Shown here in pieces: positions 7,739 to 16,568 of a stretch of DNA of 54,406 nt; position 1 is the stretch's first letter, and every line of letters begins with the position of its first letter. The position numbers and the translations under genes were made by a program. The notes beneath the pieces were generated by a model that saw nothing but the letters and a program-made list of their open reading frames with translations, did not search any database and had not been told where the DNA came from. Location: assembly GCA_964558295.1 (NCBI GenBank), contig CAZLDQ010000008.1:1-54406 (forward strand). The letters are read 5' to 3'. The DNA comes from JBDKTH01 sp964558295 (GTDB lineage: Bacteria > Planctomycetota > Planctomycetia > Pirellulales > Thermoguttaceae).

Positions 7739-10249
7739 TCACTCGTACTGCAGCGCCTTGGCCAGTTCCAGGCGGGCGGCACGTTCTGCCGGGAACCAAG
7801 CGGCTGCAACGACGATCAGATAGGAACTCGCAAAGCAGACAACCAAGAGCCAGGGGCGGAAAACGAATTCCACGGGGTGGCCGATTGCCGGAAGCGTGGC
7901 CAGATGGATCAGGTAGGCGATGGCAATCCCGGCCAGAACGCCGGGTACCAGGCCCATGGCACCTATCATTGCTGCTTGAGTAAGGATCGCCTTGCGCACT
8001 TGGCCACGAGTCATGGCGACAATGCGCAGAAGGCCCAGCTCGCGGGTCTGTTCGAGCACGTTCATCGTGAGCGTATTGACGACTCCGAAGGCCGCCACGA
8101 AGAATCCCAAGATGAGAATGCCCCAGAGACAGCCGTCAATGCCGCGGATCATTCCATCGATCATGCGAGTCAGATCGGTGAACGAATGCAGTAACACGCC
8201 GTGCTTATCGCAGAGGGCCTGGAGCTGCTTCTGGATCTCGGCCAGCTGGGCATGCTCGCCGCGGATCAAGTAGGCGTCGACCCCTTTGACATGGAAGAGC
8301 TTCTCCGCCTGAGGGCGGTACATGTAGACAGAAAGCCCCCCCACGAGGTATTCGTTAAAAACACCGGCGATTTGCAGGTTCTTGATGCCTTCGCGGGTTT
8401 CCAGCGGCAGCTGATCACCGGTACGTAATCCGGTCTTCTGAGCCAGCACACTCCCGATGACCACATCGCCGGCAAGGATACGGTCACGAATCGCTGCCGC
8501 GTCGCCCCCGTCGAAGTTCAGATAGCCCGGGTCTGTGTCGGTAAACTGGCGAACGATTACCACGACCGACTGACCGGCCGCATTAGCTTGAACGAAGCGG
8601 GTCGTGTCGATGCTGGTGATTCCCGGAATCTGGCGGATTTCCCTGTCCAATTCTTCCGGCAGGTCGGCGGAGAGTCCGGACGCTGGGTCGGGCATCATTG
8701 CACGGACGAAGAAATCGCCGGCTAGCGCTTGTTCGTACCACTTGCGCACGTCGCGCACGTTGTCGAGGATCGAGTTGGACAAGCCGACGCCTGTGCTGGC
8801 AGCGATATAGAGTACGCCCACAGTCAAGGTGGTTCGGGCACGGTGCCGAAGAATCTGGCGGTGGGCCAGACGTGTTTCGACCCCCAGGATCGGCTTTAGG
8901 CACCAGTGGACCACGGCGGCCAATGGGTTGAGGATCAGCGGAAGCATCAGCACGATACCGACCAGGATCACCACGGATGTGGCTACGGCAATGATCGTTG
9001 GCAGATAGCCGAGGATACACAGAAGCAGGACAATTCCGCCGCCGACAGTCAGCAGGGTGCCCGCAATCACAGCTCTGTGGGAGCCGCCTTCCATGTCCTC
9101 GTGAGGGACGACACTCAGTCCTTCCAAAGGGGAGACCCGGCTGGCACGGCGCGCCGGTACGGCTGTTCCCAAGAAGGCCACGCCGAGGCCGAAGACCACG
9201 GCCAGCACGAACGGCATGGGCGTTACGATCACTGCCGGCAAGGAAACTTGGAGAATGCTGGTCAGGGCATTAGTCAGCAGCTGAGCGCCGGCCAGGCCCA
9301 CCAGGATTCCCAGTACGGTGCCCAAGGCGCCCATCACCAGACTCTCTCCGTGAACCAAGTGCGAGATTTGGCGACGTGTCGCCCCAACTGCCCTCATGAT
9401 AGCCAGCTGGCGGCGACGCTCGCCCACGTTCATCAACGCCGTATTGAGGATGATGAACGCGGCCAGCAGCAGAGAGAATGCGGTTGCCAGGTGCAGGCCT
9501 TGTTGGCTGGAGGAGAGGGTCTCTTCGACTAACTGGCTTCGCGTTGGCGGCTTACGGGCCTCTACCCCCGTGGGCAGACGGCGATTGAGGGTCGCGATAA
9601 CGTGGTCCACGTTGGCCGAATCATCGAGGACAACTTGGATGCGATCGAGTTCGCCTTGCAGTCGGAAATAGCTCTGCGCGTATTTGAGCGGCACGAGCAT
9701 CAACCCGCCCATCCGGAGTGAAGCGGCACCTTCGGCATGCAAGATCCCTACGACCTTCATTCGACGCATGCCTCGTTTGGTGAGCAATTTGACCTCGTCG
9801 CCCGGGCCGACGCCGAGACTCTTGGCAAAATCGGCTTCCAGTTGCACGCCTTCTTTCGCGGTCAATGCGTGACCGGCCTGGAGCTTGTAGTCGCGCACGG
9901 CTGGATCTTTGGCGGGATCGACACCCAAGGCCAGCAGCTTCATGCGGCGTCCTGCGACATACATGATCGTTGGACGTTGGACAAGCGGCGCAGCGATCTT
10001 CACGCCGGGGGTCGTCTCGACGAGTCTGAGAAGGCCTTCGTCAAAGGTACTTCCCCCGGCGCCTACGACTTCCAGGGCTGCACGTCCGGTCACCGTGGTG
10101 AACATCTCTCGATAGGCCTGCCGCGTCGTCGACGTGGCCACGCTCACGGCTACTACGGCGGCTACGCCGATCACGATACTCAGGAGAGTCAATAAGGCAC
10201 GGCCCGGGTGGCTGAGCACCTCGCGGAGACTGAATTTCCACAAGACCAT
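7739..10249 (-). CDS. ABC transporter permease, FtsX/MacB type with two FtsX units
   Basis: This 836-residue inner-membrane protein has the duplicated FtsX layout. It starts with a TM helix (HPGRALLTLLSIVIGVAAVVAV) and a large periplasmic domain, then three TM helices around residues 255-375. A second TM/periplasmic/TM unit follows and ends in AERAARLELAKALQYE. Proteins of this type do not move substrates through a pore. They transmit ATPase motion to the periplasm, for lipoprotein release, efflux or cell-wall hydrolase control. The start codon is three bases after the stop of the ATPase gene, with GGGAG six bases upstream, so the two are translated together. No MacA-like adaptor is visible nearby, so the substrate remains open. 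Confidence 0.88.
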   Translation of the reverse strand: MVLWKFSLREVLSHPGRALLTLLSIVIGVAAVVAVSVATSTTRQAYREMFTTVTGRAALEVVGAGGSTFDEGLLRLVETTPGVKIAAPLVQRPTIMYVAGRRMKLLALGVDPAKDPAVRDYKLQAGHALTAKEGVQLEADFAKSLGVGPGDEVKLLTKRGMRRMKVVGILHAEGAASLRMGGLMLVPLKYAQSYFRLQGELDRIQVVLDDSANVDHVIATLNRRLPTGVEARKPPTRSQLVEETLSSSQQGLHLATAFSLLLAAFIILNTALMNVGERRRQLAIMRAVGATRRQISHLVHGESLVMGALGTVLGILVGLAGAQLLTNALTSILQVSLPAVIVTPMPFVLAVVFGLGVAFLGTAVPARRASRVSPLEGLSVVPHEDMEGGSHRAVIAGTLLTVGGGIVLLLCILGYLPTIIAVATSVVILVGIVLMLPLILNPLAAVVHWCLKPILGVETRLAHRQILRHRARTTLTVGVLYIAASTGVGLSNSILDNVRDVRKWYEQALAGDFFVRAMMPDPASGLSADLPEELDREIRQIPGITSIDTTRFVQANAAGQSVVVIVRQFTDTDPGYLNFDGGDAAAIRDRILAGDVVIGSVLAQKTGLRTGDQLPLETREGIKNLQIAGVFNEYLVGGLSVYMYRPQAEKLFHVKGVDAYLIRGEHAQLAEIQKQLQALCDKHGVLLHSFTDLTRMIDGMIRGIDGCLWGILILGFFVAAFGVVNTLTMNVLEQTRELGLLRIVAMTRGQVRKAILTQAAMIGAMGLVPGVLAGIAIAYLIHLATLPAIGHPVEFVFRPWLLVVCFASSYLIVVAAAWFPAERAARLELAKALQYE

Positions 10250-10252
10250 GGC

Positions 10253-10969
10253 CTACTCCCTGACCACATCATAGGACGGCTCTTCGCCGACGACGACCTC
10301 TTGTTCGACCAATCCGTCCGAGAGATGGATCACGCGGTCGGCTTTAGCTGCCACACTTGGATCGTGGGTGACCATGACGATTGTCTGCTGCCTCTGGTCC
10401 ACAAGGTTGCGGAGCATCTGAATCAGGCGTTGGCCATTGACACTGTCGAGGTTTCCAGTCGGTTCGTCCGCCAGCAGCAAGGCCGGCTGGATGACCAAGG
10501 CGCGGGCCACGGCCACCCGTTGCTGTTCGCCGCCGGAGAGTGTGCTGGGAATATGATCGCGGCGTCCGGACATGCTTACCAGTTCGAGCACTTCCCGCGC
10601 TCGGCGACTGGCTTCGGCCGAAGAGATACCGTCAAGCTCCAAAGGGAGCGAAACGTTTTCCTCCGCCGTGAGGATTGGCAGGAGGTTGAACGACTGGAAA
10701 ATGAAACCAATCCGCTGCCGCCGCATCAGCGTCCGCTGATCGTCGGTGAGTGAGGCCAAGTTGACCCCTTCCAGGAGGACTTCGCCGCTTGTCGGCGAAT
10801 CGATCCCCCCGAGCATTGAGAGGAGCGTGCTCTTGCCCGACCCCGAGCGGCCCATGATGGCCACCATCTCCCCGGCGCGAACGCCAAGATCTACCCCGCG
10901 CAAGGCCTCAACACGAGCCTCGCCCTCGCCATACACTTTTCGTAGATTGCGGGCCTCAAGGACGAACAT
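10253..10969 (-). CDS. ABC transporter ATP-binding protein, LolD/MacB type
   Basis: This 238-residue ATPase has all core motifs: Walker A GRSGSGKST, Q-loop (FQSFNLLPILT), signature LSGGEQQR, Walker B LLLADEPTGNLD and the H-loop MVTHD. The family signature around VRAGEMVAIMGRSGSGKST places it with the LolD/MacB/FtsE group that partners FtsX-type permeases, and the permease gene follows after three bases. The ATG at 10969 is chosen over the TTG at 10972 because GAGGAG at 10979-10984 (minus strand) is nine bases upstream. The energised process is at the inner membrane facing the periplasm. Substrate not determinable. Confidence 0.92.
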   Translation of the reverse strand: MFVLEARNLRKVYGEGEARVEALRGVDLGVRAGEMVAIMGRSGSGKSTLLSMLGGIDSPTSGEVLLEGVNLASLTDDQRTLMRRQRIGFIFQSFNLLPILTAEENVSLPLELDGISSAEASRRAREVLELVSMSGRRDHIPSTLSGGEQQRVAVARALVIQPALLLADEPTGNLDSVNGQRLIQMLRNLVDQRQQTIVMVTHDPSVAAKADRVIHLSDGLVEQEVVVGEEPSYDVVRE

Positions 10970-11009
10970 CAAGGGGCTCTCCTCGCTACGGAACTACCAC
11001 GATAAGTCA

Positions 11010-11039
11010 ATTCTAATCAGCGTATAGGGGGGTGGGCAA
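11010..11039 (-). promoter_or_regulatory. Candidate promoter of the ABC exporter genes
   Basis: On the minus strand TTGCCC (11039-11034) and TAGAAT (11015-11010) are separated by 18 bases, a good sigma-70-like pair. It lies about 40 bases upstream of the ATPase start, giving a short leader that contains its GAGGAG ribosome binding site. Confidence 0.5.
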
Positions 11040-11141
11040 GTACCTCACGATAGTCGTAGGAAATGCCAGATCGTCATGGAAAGGGTAACGGCGGCCCCCA
11101 CTACTGAACGGCTGCTTGCCTCGTTGCGCTCGCAGCCCCCT

Positions 11142-11447
11142 TTACCGCCGCGGTCCGATGCGTGGGCGGAGGATCGCCAAGGAGATAACCAGCGGAAGCA
11201 GGAAAACAAACCAGCGGGGACGAACCGCCAAAATAGCCAACAGAAGGGGGAACGTGGCGACCAGCCAAGCCGGCAGCCGCTCCACATCGCGGTAGGCCGT
11301 CCACAGCACCCCCATCAGGACACCGATCTTCACGCAGGCCAGCATCGCCATTTGTCCCGCTCCCTCGTTCTCAGGCGACCCAATCCATAGAATGGCTCCG
11401 ATGAGGAGCAACACCAGGGCGATCAGGCCGACGGCGTGACGACGCAT
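11142..11447 (-). CDS. Small four-helix membrane protein, unknown
   Basis: About 101 residues, almost entirely hydrophobic, with roughly four predicted TM segments: VGLIALVLLLIGAILWIG, then AMLACVKIGVLMGVLW, LVATFPLLLAILAV and WFVFLLPLVISLAIL. Basic residues at both ends (MRRH, RPRIGPRR) suggest both termini lie in the cytoplasm. The ATG at 11447 is preferred because the longer frame (11510) would overlap the preceding gene by 28 bases and adds a charged extension. It is the last gene of the long leftward train. I do not recognise the family. Confidence 0.6.
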   Translation of the reverse strand: MRRHAVGLIALVLLLIGAILWIGSPENEGAGQMAMLACVKIGVLMGVLWTAYRDVERLPAWLVATFPLLLAILAVRPRWFVFLLPLVISLAILRPRIGPRR

Positions 11448-11482
11448 GTGGACTCTTGGGGCTAGGGGCCGCCGGAGACGCC

Positions 11483-13459
11483 CTAGATCCGATCGAGGGT
11501 GTCTAGCCAACGGGCCAATTCAAGTTGTTCCTCAGCGTTGAGCGACCGGGGCTTTTCACCAAGGTCTTTCACGCTGACCGGATACTTCATCGTACGCAAC
11601 AATTCGATCGTTTCGTCGATCTTGTTGGTCGACACTCCTTTGGACGGTCGGGCGACGTAAAAGGCCAAGCGGTGAGCCGGATCGTTTTCCGGTGGACGAC
11701 TGACCAACGGTGCGTCGATGGCGACGACCGCACGGACTGTCTCTCGCTCGCTATATGCCAGCAAACCGGCCAGCGTTCCGCCGTCCTCCTGCCCCATCGC
11801 GACGATTCGTGTAGCATCTACAGTATACTTCGACTGGATCTGGCTCAGAAGCCCACGGGCGAGGGCCAAATCCCTCAGATTCCACTTGTCGGGGGGGGCG
11901 GTCCTGGGGGCCAGGAGAATCACGTGATCTCCTGTGCAAGCCGGCTTCCATTGGGCCACTAGCTTGTCGATATCGAATTCGTTGGAGCCATGGAACCACA
12001 TTACCAGACCGTGTGGTACGGCCGGGTCGTAATTCTCCGGGATGTAGGCCCAGACCTCGTTGCTGAACTTGCCGACTTCGAAGCGGACTATGCCAGTCTG
12101 CGACTGTTTGGTGGTCTTCGATTCCTGATTGCCCGTGGCCGGGGGGAGTGTTTCGCTTGGCAACTGCTCCGGTAGCCGGCTTAAAGTGATCGTTTGCTTG
12201 AGTGTTTCTGCGCCCCGACGGATTTCCAAGTCGACGTTCTGCTCCGGCTGGTAATTGCCAATCCTGCGACGGAGTTCTGCCGCATCGTGGATTGCGGCAC
12301 CAGCCAGAAACAGCACCACATCTCCCGCCTTGATACCGGCCTTGGCCGCAGGACTGTCAGGGTAGACATAGCGCACCGTTACACCTCGGGGTATGTCAGC
12401 CGGCGGCGTGTTACCCGAAAGCCGCGTCGGAAGGATGCCGAGGAACGGCGTCTCATAGGCTTGGAGCTTCTCGACCAGTTGAAGCTTGGTTGCAACACGC
12501 TGGTTGTCTCGGAGTACAACCAGTGCGATGGTGTCGCCCGCATAGCGGCGGCTGATTTGTTCTTTGACCTGGGCAACCCGATCGACTTTGCGTCCATCGA
12601 TTTCGACGATCTTGTCGTCCTTGCGAAGGCCCGCCTTGTGAGCCGGCGAGTTGGGCCGCGCGCCGGCGATCACGGGTTCAGCGACGTGGAGATTGTCGCT
12701 GGTCAATTGAAGCCCTGCTATTCCCGGATGCAGGTCTTTGCCCTCCTTGAGCCGTTTGAAGACCATTTGCACGTCTTCGCCGGGAATCGCAAAGCCGATC
12801 CCCGAATCATACCACTCGACCCCAGCGATTTCCTCGTTTCGATCCGGCGACATCGGGACCAGCACGCCAAGCACGTGGCCGTTGAGATTGACCAGCGGGC
12901 CACCGTAGTTGTTGGGCGAGATGGCCGTATCAGCCTGAATCGCTTTACCCCAGATTCGGTTGACCGCGCTGAGGATACCGACCGACACGTTGGGCCGGTC
13001 GATCTCAAAAGCCCGACCGATGGCGATCGCCCATTGGCCCACTTGCATCTTGTCCGTGACGGCGAATTGGGGTACGGGCAGTGGTCTTTCCGTGTCGATT
13101 TTCAAGAGCACCAGCATCCGGTTATGATCCGTGGCCACACGTTGGGCCGGCTTGCGGGTGCCGTCGGGCAACTGCACGAGGATCGAGGTGGGTTGGTTGA
13201 TAAAATTGAACGCACTGGAGATGATGTAGCCGTCTTCGCCCACGATCAGGCCGGTTGTCGGGCCGGTGCCGAAAAGCACCTTGCCGACCTTTTCCAGGCC
13301 CCCGACTGTCTCAATTCGCACCACCGACGGCGCCGCCTGGGCGACAGCCGCTTGAAATGCTTGCTGTTCGAGCAAGTCCACGTCGTCAGTCGCCCGAAGC
13401 TCGTCTGAGAGCAAGAGTCCGGCAACTAGGGCGGCCACCAGAACCGCTGGCCTTCGCAT
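11483..13459 (-). CDS. Catalytically dead HtrA-like protein with two PDZ domains and an alpha/beta-hydrolase-like domain
   Basis: A 658-residue exported protein. After a signal peptide come a trypsin-like domain (about 35-225), two PDZ domains (about 250-330 and 340-430) and a C-terminal alpha/beta-hydrolase-like domain (about 455-650). The HtrA triad is absent. The His position (ISSAFNF) is Phe84, the Asp position (DHNRMLVLLK) is Met115 and the Ser position (ISPNNYGGPLV) is Tyr185. In the hydrolase domain the nucleophile elbow reads GQEDGG, without the usual Ser. It is therefore probably a binding or scaffold protein. Start choice: the ATG at 13459 directly precedes the signal peptide; an in-frame ATG at 13513 adds 18 residues, and neither has a clear ribosome binding site. 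It follows another dead HtrA paralogue and an active HtrA. Confidence 0.8.
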   Translation of the reverse strand: MRRPAVLVAALVAGLLLSDELRATDDVDLLEQQAFQAAVAQAAPSVVRIETVGGLEKVGKVLFGTGPTTGLIVGEDGYIISSAFNFINQPTSILVQLPDGTRKPAQRVATDHNRMLVLLKIDTERPLPVPQFAVTDKMQVGQWAIAIGRAFEIDRPNVSVGILSAVNRIWGKAIQADTAISPNNYGGPLVNLNGHVLGVLVPMSPDRNEEIAGVEWYDSGIGFAIPGEDVQMVFKRLKEGKDLHPGIAGLQLTSDNLHVAEPVIAGARPNSPAHKAGLRKDDKIVEIDGRKVDRVAQVKEQISRRYAGDTIALVVLRDNQRVATKLQLVEKLQAYETPFLGILPTRLSGNTPPADIPRGVTVRYVYPDSPAAKAGIKAGDVVLFLAGAAIHDAAELRRRIGNYQPEQNVDLEIRRGAETLKQTITLSRLPEQLPSETLPPATGNQESKTTKQSQTGIVRFEVGKFSNEVWAYIPENYDPAVPHGLVMWFHGSNEFDIDKLVAQWKPACTGDHVILLAPRTAPPDKWNLRDLALARGLLSQIQSKYTVDATRIVAMGQEDGGTLAGLLAYSERETVRAVVAIDAPLVSRPPENDPAHRLAFYVARPSKGVSTNKIDETIELLRTMKYPVSVKDLGEKPRSLNAEEQLELARWLDTLDRI

Positions 13460-13572
13460 GGGTTGCACGAGAATGACATCGGGGAATTGCTGTTTATCTG
13501 AGCGATACGACATGGATATCGGTTGGTCTTGGATTTGTGTGCTGCGGTCAACGAATGCCTTGATCCCTATTC

Positions 13573-14697
13573 CTATTCCTGTTCCCGTTCCTCGTCAGAA
13601 GCTTTCAGGACAAACTCCCGCAACCCCTCGGGACGCAAGACGGTCAGCGTGATTTGGGCTTCATATTCCAGGTGAGCCAACTCGTCGCGGAGGGCTTTGC
13701 ACGAGGGGACGAGCCGGTCGTTGACCAGGACGATCAGATCGTCGGGTCTCAGGCCGGCAAAGGCGCTTGGCGAGTGAGGCAGAACCCGGTCCACGTAGGG
13801 CGGCGTACGCTCGACGACATCCGGTACGAGCACGAGGCCTAAGGCGGCCAGTGTTACAGGACGATCGGGCTTTTTGGCCGAATCTTCTTTTCGGGCGACG
13901 AAACGTCCTTCCCGTATCTGCTTAACCGATTCCCGTAACTGGTCGATGGGAATTGCGTAATTCAGCCAGGTGTTGTTACGGGCGTTACGCAGTTCCTTTC
14001 CGAGCATGGCGAGAAGTTGGCCACGTCGCGTGACCAATGCACCGCCTGCGGCCCCGGGATTGTTCGTGGCCACGTCGAGCACGTAGACCGGGCCGCGATA
14101 GGGGGTTTCGAACACGCCACGCCGCGCTTCCAGACTCGTCTTGACTGACACGATGCCCTGCTGCACGCTTACCGGCTCGTTGCCCGTGGCCACGTTGAAC
14201 AGATTGCTGAAAGCCAGCACCCGGGTACCGCTTGGGGCGACAACCGCCTCGTCCAGATTGAACGCCGGCAGATCGGCCGCTTTGATCTTCAGGACAGCGA
14301 CCTCCAATCGCGGATCGGCTCCCAAGAGCTTGGCTGTGAGTCTACGCCCATCGCTAAGGATCACGGTCAGGTTGTCAGTATCGAGCACATAGCTCCATGA
14401 GGTAAGGATGTGTCCTTCGGGCGAGATGAGCAGGCCGGTCTGGTAGGCTTCCATTCCGGAGAATCCGCCGGCTCCGTAAATCTTCACCACCTTGGACTGC
14501 ACCTGGGTGATCGTTGTGGAGATAGAGCCGCTGGGATTGTCATCGTTGGCAATCGCCGGGGACGAAAATGCGGCCAGCAGCATGACGCACGCCACCGATG
14601 ATGCAAGCCGGCGTCGTCCCCAGACCGTTAGCCGTTCGGCGCAAGTGTCGGGGCTAGACGGGAGAGCGATCGGTCGGGTTGAAACAAAGGATTTCAC
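13573..14697 (-). CDS. Catalytically dead HtrA-like protein with one PDZ domain
   Basis: A 374-residue exported protein with a trypsin-like domain (about 60-265) and one PDZ domain (about 285-360). Compared with HtrA, the His position (LTSWSYV) is Ser102, the Asp position (DPRLEVAVLK) is Glu132 and the Ser position (NNPGAAGGALV) is Ala217, so all three catalytic residues are replaced while the surrounding fold motifs are kept. That pattern suggests selection for binding rather than decay. It starts with GTG, and its GTGA overlaps the stop of the active HtrA gene by 4 bp, which implies translational coupling. The N-terminal 30 residues are basic and precede a hydrophobic signal-like segment (ASSVACVMLLAAFSSPAIA). 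Confidence 0.82.
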   Translation of the reverse strand: MKSFVSTRPIALPSSPDTCAERLTVWGRRRLASSVACVMLLAAFSSPAIANDDNPSGSISTTITQVQSKVVKIYGAGGFSGMEAYQTGLLISPEGHILTSWSYVLDTDNLTVILSDGRRLTAKLLGADPRLEVAVLKIKAADLPAFNLDEAVVAPSGTRVLAFSNLFNVATGNEPVSVQQGIVSVKTSLEARRGVFETPYRGPVYVLDVATNNPGAAGGALVTRRGQLLAMLGKELRNARNNTWLNYAIPIDQLRESVKQIREGRFVARKEDSAKKPDRPVTLAALGLVLVPDVVERTPPYVDRVLPHSPSAFAGLRPDDLIVLVNDRLVPSCKALRDELAHLEYEAQITLTVLRPEGLREFVLKASDEEREQE

Positions 14698-16568
14698 TTT
14701 GACGGCTTTCTGTTGGCTACTTTGAATTCGTGAACCCGGAGCGCGGTAAAACGTTCATCGCCGAACCGGACTTCCAGGCGGGTCGGGACCATCCGGCCGT
14801 TCACGTCGCGATATTCGGAGAATGTGATCTCACAGGGATCGACGCTCTCATCGGGGAACATTTCCATCGCCGAGAGTTGCCCACTCTCGGAATCGAACAT
14901 GAACCGGCATTCGACACCACCATGAAGACCCACGAGTACATCGGCGAGTTCCGGACGGCCGGCGAGTGGCAAGGTGCCGAGATAATAGACTTGGCCGAAC
15001 GTGTCGAGTCCTTCAACGGCCAACCGCCGCCAGAGGTAGAGCGCAGGGAACATGCCGCCACTTCCCGTAGGGGTTAGCGATGAAGCCAACTCGTCGGTGG
15101 CCGTCCACTTCAATTCCTCGTTGGGCAACTTCAAGACGATTTCCGTTCCGGTAATCGTCAATCGGAAGTCTCCGCCGGTTTCCAGCGAGCCGCTGAGTGT
15201 CCAGTCGCCGACAGGCGAAGTGAAGCCCCCTTTGCCGAGCCAACCCTCCCAGACTCGTTTCTGATGCTGGCGATTGAAATAGTAGTTGGCGTAACCTTCC
15301 CGCGCTTCAAAGTGTCTCTTGACTTCTTCCGGCATCGGCGGCTTCGCTCGGCTCCTCTGGCCCTGCGACGGCTCGCTGGGGATGGGGAGTGGCAGTGGGA
15401 TACGTGGCACTTTCTCTTCCGACTTGACCTTCTTGGGCGCATCGTCCGGCTTCTGCTCCTTGTCCGGTTTGTCGTCTGGCTTGGGGATTGGCATGGGCGA
15501 TTCGGTTGGGCTGTGCAACATGCGGATCAATTCGCCCTCGGTGTGAACACCGGCTAGACGCACAAGAATGTCGTGACGCTGGCCTGCGCGGCGGAAGCTA
15601 AGCGGCACGCGCCAACCCTTCGGATAAATTCCCAGGACGTTCTTGAACCCGTTGGGGGTGGTGATTGGCCGGTCGGCGAAGCGGATGATTTCGTCGTCAT
15701 AGCGTAGACCGCGGCGGTAGGCGTCGCTGTCTTCGAGGATGTCGTTGACTACCACGCGCCCTTCGTCGTCGAGGCTAACGGTCGCGCCGAGGGTGGCATG
15801 ATCTACGATCCGGCCACTGTGGAGGTGCCCGAGAAAATGCTTGATCTGATTGATCGAGATGGCGTAACCGACCCCGACGTTCACGCGGCCTCGCTTTTCG
15901 AACGATCCGCGGCCGTTGATGCCGATCAACCGGCCTTGGGCATCGAACAGCGGGCCCCCGGAGTTGCCGGGATTGATCGAGGCGTCGGTCTGGATGCAGT
16001 CGGTGTATTCGAGGATCGTGCCGGCCGGGTACTGGTAGCGGTGCGTGCCGGAAACGATTCCATACGTGACGGTTGGTTGGAAGTCGGTGGCCAGAAGAAA
16101 AGGATTCCCCATGGCGAATACCCAATCGCCTACGTGGACTTCGTCGCTGTCGCCCATCTCGGCACAGGGAAAATCCTCGCGCCCGAAGAGCTTAATCAGA
16201 GCCACATCCCCCGTCGGATCGAGGCCGACGATTACGGCGTCGTAGACGTGGCCGTCGGCCATCCCGCATTTCATGGCATCGCCGCAGGCGCTGGTTACGT
16301 GGAAGTTGCTCAGCGCGTAGCCGTCCCGAGTGATGACGACGCCTGAGCCGCCCCCCTCCCCTTCCGCAGAAAAAATGGCGAGGACAGCGCCCTTGGCCTT
16401 GGCCATGATGGCGATCCGTTGAGCCTCGGCCTCCTGGACTTCCTGCGGCACGTTGACTGTAGCGGGCTTCGCTGTCTCAGGCTTCGGGGGCGACTCGTGC
16501 TCGTCGGCCCAGGTCCAAGGGGTCAGTGCTGCGAGAAGGATTGCGGTAGCCGTGAGGATTCGTGTCAT
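14694..16568 (-). CDS. HtrA/DegP-type serine protease with PDZ and a C-terminal extra domain
   Basis: A 624-residue periplasmic protease. Signal peptide (1-21); trypsin-like domain with an intact triad His90 (SNFHVTS), Asp121 (PTGDVALIK) and Ser203 (INPGNSGGPLF); PDZ domain about 258-345; a Lys/Pro/Asp-rich linker about 365-425. The C-terminal domain of about 190 residues (430-620) includes FSEYRDVNGRMVPTRLEV. Its pattern resembles the lipoprotein-carrier-like beta domains found behind some planctomycete peptidases, though I cannot assign it firmly. The gene overlaps the NPCBM gene upstream and the dead HtrA gene downstream by 4 bp each. It is probably the only active protease of a three-member set, and the inactive partners may present substrates or regulate it. 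Confidence 0.88.
   Translation of the reverse strand: MTRILTATAILLAALTPWTWADEHESPPKPETAKPATVNVPQEVQEAEAQRIAIMAKAKGAVLAIFSAEGEGGGSGVVITRDGYALSNFHVTSACGDAMKCGMADGHVYDAVIVGLDPTGDVALIKLFGREDFPCAEMGDSDEVHVGDWVFAMGNPFLLATDFQPTVTYGIVSGTHRYQYPAGTILEYTDCIQTDASINPGNSGGPLFDAQGRLIGINGRGSFEKRGRVNVGVGYAISINQIKHFLGHLHSGRIVDHATLGATVSLDDEGRVVVNDILEDSDAYRRGLRYDDEIIRFADRPITTPNGFKNVLGIYPKGWRVPLSFRRAGQRHDILVRLAGVHTEGELIRMLHSPTESPMPIPKPDDKPDKEQKPDDAPKKVKSEEKVPRIPLPLPIPSEPSQGQRSRAKPPMPEEVKRHFEAREGYANYYFNRQHQKRVWEGWLGKGGFTSPVGDWTLSGSLETGGDFRLTITGTEIVLKLPNEELKWTATDELASSLTPTGSGGMFPALYLWRRLAVEGLDTFGQVYYLGTLPLAGRPELADVLVGLHGGVECRFMFDSESGQLSAMEMFPDESVDPCEITFSEYRDVNGRMVPTRLEVRFGDERFTALRVHEFKVANRKPSK

Noticed and set aside
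12194..13408. 404-codon plus-strand frame opposite the dead HtrA fusion
   Set aside because: The opposite strand encodes clear HtrA, PDZ and hydrolase-like domains; the plus frame shows no domain.
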